Shown: piece by piece, positions 3,739 to 5,351 of the stretch | Numbering within the stretch: position 1 is the first letter of the stretch | Layout: each line of letters starts with the position of its first letter | DNA from: Coriobacteriales bacterium | GTDB lineage: Bacteria > Actinomycetota > Coriobacteriia > Coriobacteriales > UBA8131 | Assembly (NCBI GenBank): GCA_031276475.1 | Contig: JAISMZ010000150.1 | Location: 1-5,351, forward strand | Direction: 5' to 3' | Length of the DNA stretch: 5,351 bases | Made by a program: the position numbers and the translations under genes | Notes under the pieces: model-generated | Told to the model about the DNA's origin: nothing | Seen by the model: the letters and a program-made list of their open reading frames with translations, nothing else | Databases searched by the model: none

Positions 3739-5351
3739 TTATATGAGCATGGCTTTTTCAAAGGCGGTGCGTAGGGCATTGTGGAGGTTGCCGCCCCGAC
3801 CGCTACAGTCACCAATCGTATAGGTTGGCTCGACGATACCGCTGAATGACTCCAGGAGATCCCTGTCTACCCGAAAACCAAAGGAAAGCACCGCCGTGTC
3901 GTAATTCAGACACCGGTGTTCACCGCAGCTGGTTGTAAGATGTACGCCGGCTTCGTCTATGTCGCTGATCCTGCTTTCACAGATAAAAGTCACATCCGCC
4001 TCGGCTAGCAGAGCCCTTAAAGCGATTAGATTGATTGCTGTTGTGCCGGCGCCGAGTTGGTCTTCGCGCAAGGCGTCCACCAGGGTTACCTGCCGGCCCT
4101 GGCGGGCGAGAGAAAGGGCCGCCTCCATGCCCGTTACGCCGGCACCGGCAATCACCACGGTTTTACCACATTCCACCCGGCCTGCCTCAACATCTCCCAC
4201 CCAGACCACTTTGTCGCTGGCAGAGGCGCTGAAGTTGGGCAGGATCGGCTGCGCGCCAAAGGCCAGTATCAGGGCATCGGGGTTAGCCCGATGTATCTCG
4301 TCGGCGCTCAATAAATGGTCAAGGTGAAGCTCTATCCGCTCGTTTGCCATCACGTCGGCTATCGACCAGGAAAGGTAGGCCTGAAGTTCGCGCTTGAGCT
4401 CGGAGGCGCAGGCCAGCCTGAACAGGCCGCCGGCGCTTTCGTCCTTCTCGAACAGCGATACCTGGTGTCCGCGCCGAGCGGCAACGCGCGCGGCCTCCAG
4501 TCCAGCGACGCCAGCACCGACGATCATCACCCGCCTGGGTGTTTGGGCAGGCCCCTCACTGAAGCGTGTTTCGCGCCCGACCAGGGGGTTTACCGCACAT
4601 TGAATGGATATTCGGTCGCTGTGCGTGCGGTCGATGCAGGTATTGCAACGGATGCAGGGGCGAATGCTTTCGGCGCGATTCAGCCGGGCCTTCTCCACGC
4701 ATTCTGTGTCTGCGAGCACGGTTCTGATCATCGAGACCGCGTCCACCTTTCCGGCGGCAACGGCCTGCTCGGCATCTCTCAGGTCAAAGCTTCCCACCAC
4801 GGTCACCGGGATGCTCAACGCCTGCTTGAAGCGGGCGGCAAAGGGCAAATTCATCGCTTTGGGCAGATAGACCGGGGCGTTGATAGAGGGGAGCAGCTCG
4901 TCATATTCCAGCATGCCGCGCGAGACGTGCAGCAGATCGATGTAGTCCTCAATGACCTGACTGTAGGCGATGGTCTCTTCCAGGGTGGTAAATCCTGGCA
5001 CCATCTCCTCGGCGCTGATGCGGTACTCGATGGCCAGCCTGCCCTCCGTCGCCTCGCGCAGCGCCTGAAGCAACTCGATGCCAAAGCGGCAGCGGCCTTC
5101 AAACGAGCCGCCAAAGCGGTCGCTGCGGTGATTGTCTTTCTCGCGAAAAAACATTGCGGGGACGTTACCATGACCGCCGTGTAGCACTATCAGATCAAAG
5201 CCGGCACGCATGCAGCGGCGGGCAGCTTCGGCAAAGCTGGTGATGATCTCCTCAACCTCAGCCGTGGACGTCTGGTTTACCACCTGCTCGGGAGCACAGC
5301 GCATGTATTTTGATGAGACCAACTCGATGGCGGCGGCCGCGTCGTGAGCAT
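3739..5351 (-). CDS. NADH:flavin oxidoreductase of the dienoyl-CoA reductase/enoate reductase type (OYE barrel, 4Fe-4S, FAD/NAD(P) domains), 5' partial
   Basis: The frame is open to the right edge. The visible 536 residues lack roughly the first 120-140 of a family usually about 640-680 long. Residues below count from the TTG at 5322, which is not the real start. The old-yellow-enzyme TIM barrel continues to about 215, with the active-site segment HGGHGN (48-53), NHRSDRFGGS (64-73) and an FMN phosphate region near VVGSF and MIRTVLAD (175-205). Cys223, 226, 229 and 242 form a 4Fe-4S site with C-x2-C-x2-C-x12-C spacing, as in trimethylamine dehydrogenase. FAD binding shows as IVGAGVAGLEAA (267-278) and YTIGDC near 501; NAD(P)H binding shows as IAGAGVTGMEAA (391-402). 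Relatives pass electrons from NAD(P)H through FAD and Fe-S to FMN to reduce a C=C bond, as in FadH and bile acid or cinnamate reductases. Asn53 stands where FadH and YqjM have Tyr. No signal sequence can be judged. The substrate is unknown. Confidence 0.93.
   Translation of the reverse strand, partial: AHDAAAAIELVSSKYMRCAPEQVVNQTSTAEVEEIITSFAEAARRCMRAGFDLIVLHGGHGNVPAMFFREKDNHRSDRFGGSFEGRCRFGIELLQALREATEGRLAIEYRISAEEMVPGFTTLEETIAYSQVIEDYIDLLHVSRGMLEYDELLPSINAPVYLPKAMNLPFAARFKQALSIPVTVVGSFDLRDAEQAVAAGKVDAVSMIRTVLADTECVEKARLNRAESIRPCIRCNTCIDRTHSDRISIQCAVNPLVGRETRFSEGPAQTPRRVMIVGAGVAGLEAARVAARRGHQVSLFEKDESAGGLFRLACASELKRELQAYLSWSIADVMANERIELHLDHLLSADEIHRANPDALILAFGAQPILPNFSASASDKVVWVGDVEAGRVECGKTVVIAGAGVTGMEAALSLARQGRQVTLVDALREDQLGAGTTAINLIALRALLAEADVTFICESRISDIDEAGVHLTTSCGEHRCLNYDTAVLSFGFRVDRDLLESFSGIVEPTYTIGDCSGRGGNLHNALRTAFEKAMLI

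Noticed and set aside
4315..5184. A 289-codon open frame on the plus strand
   Set aside because: It is antisense to the flavoenzyme, which shows clear FMN, Fe-S, FAD and NAD(P) motifs in its own frame. The antisense translation has no recognisable domain and is a product of GC-rich codon bias.

Overview
The window is a GC-rich bacterial stretch with four protein-coding genes. Two of them run off the window edges. I see no RNA gene, insertion sequence, CRISPR array or phage feature. The content suggests a high-GC anaerobe, most plausibly a gut actinobacterium of the class Coriobacteriia. The reasons are a membrane-anchored beta-lactamase-like serine hydrolase with an Arg-rich tail, an iron-sulfur/FMN/FAD reductase of a type those anaerobes often carry in many copies, and strong GC bias at third codon positions. 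This placement is inferred from gene content and style and is only moderately secure.

Layout. Bases 1-1290 (+) hold the C-terminal 429 residues of the serine hydrolase. Its N-terminus begins left of the window and carries a 9-bp repeat that encodes Ser-Arg-Pro. Bases 1291-1428 are non-coding. They contain a stretch that is C-rich and G-poor on the minus strand, just past the end of the next gene. Bases 1429-1974 (-) encode a small NAD(P)H-dependent FMN reductase of the YieF/ChrR type. Bases 1975-2262 are the divergent promoter region between that gene and gadB. This region holds nested palindromes, a 23-bp direct repeat and three 8-bp repeats spaced exactly 11 bp apart, with a candidate extended -10 promoter facing outward on each side. 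Bases 2263-3648 (+) encode a full-length PLP-dependent glutamate decarboxylase (GadB). Bases 3649-3738 are a short convergent gap. Bases 3739-5351 (-) hold most of an old-yellow-enzyme/dienoyl-CoA-reductase-like protein, whose N-terminus lies to the right of the window.

How the genes may work together. The FMN reductase and gadB share an upstream region and could be co-regulated, for example under acid or redox stress, but nothing proves this. GadB consumes a proton by converting glutamate to GABA. Its usual partner, the GadC glutamate/GABA antiporter, is not in the window. The large flavoenzyme probably reduces an activated C=C bond at the expense of NAD(P)H, on an unknown substrate. It is convergent with gadB and so is not in its operon. 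I found no clear new multi-gene system. The element most worth a second look is the repeat-rich divergent promoter region at about 2074-2170.
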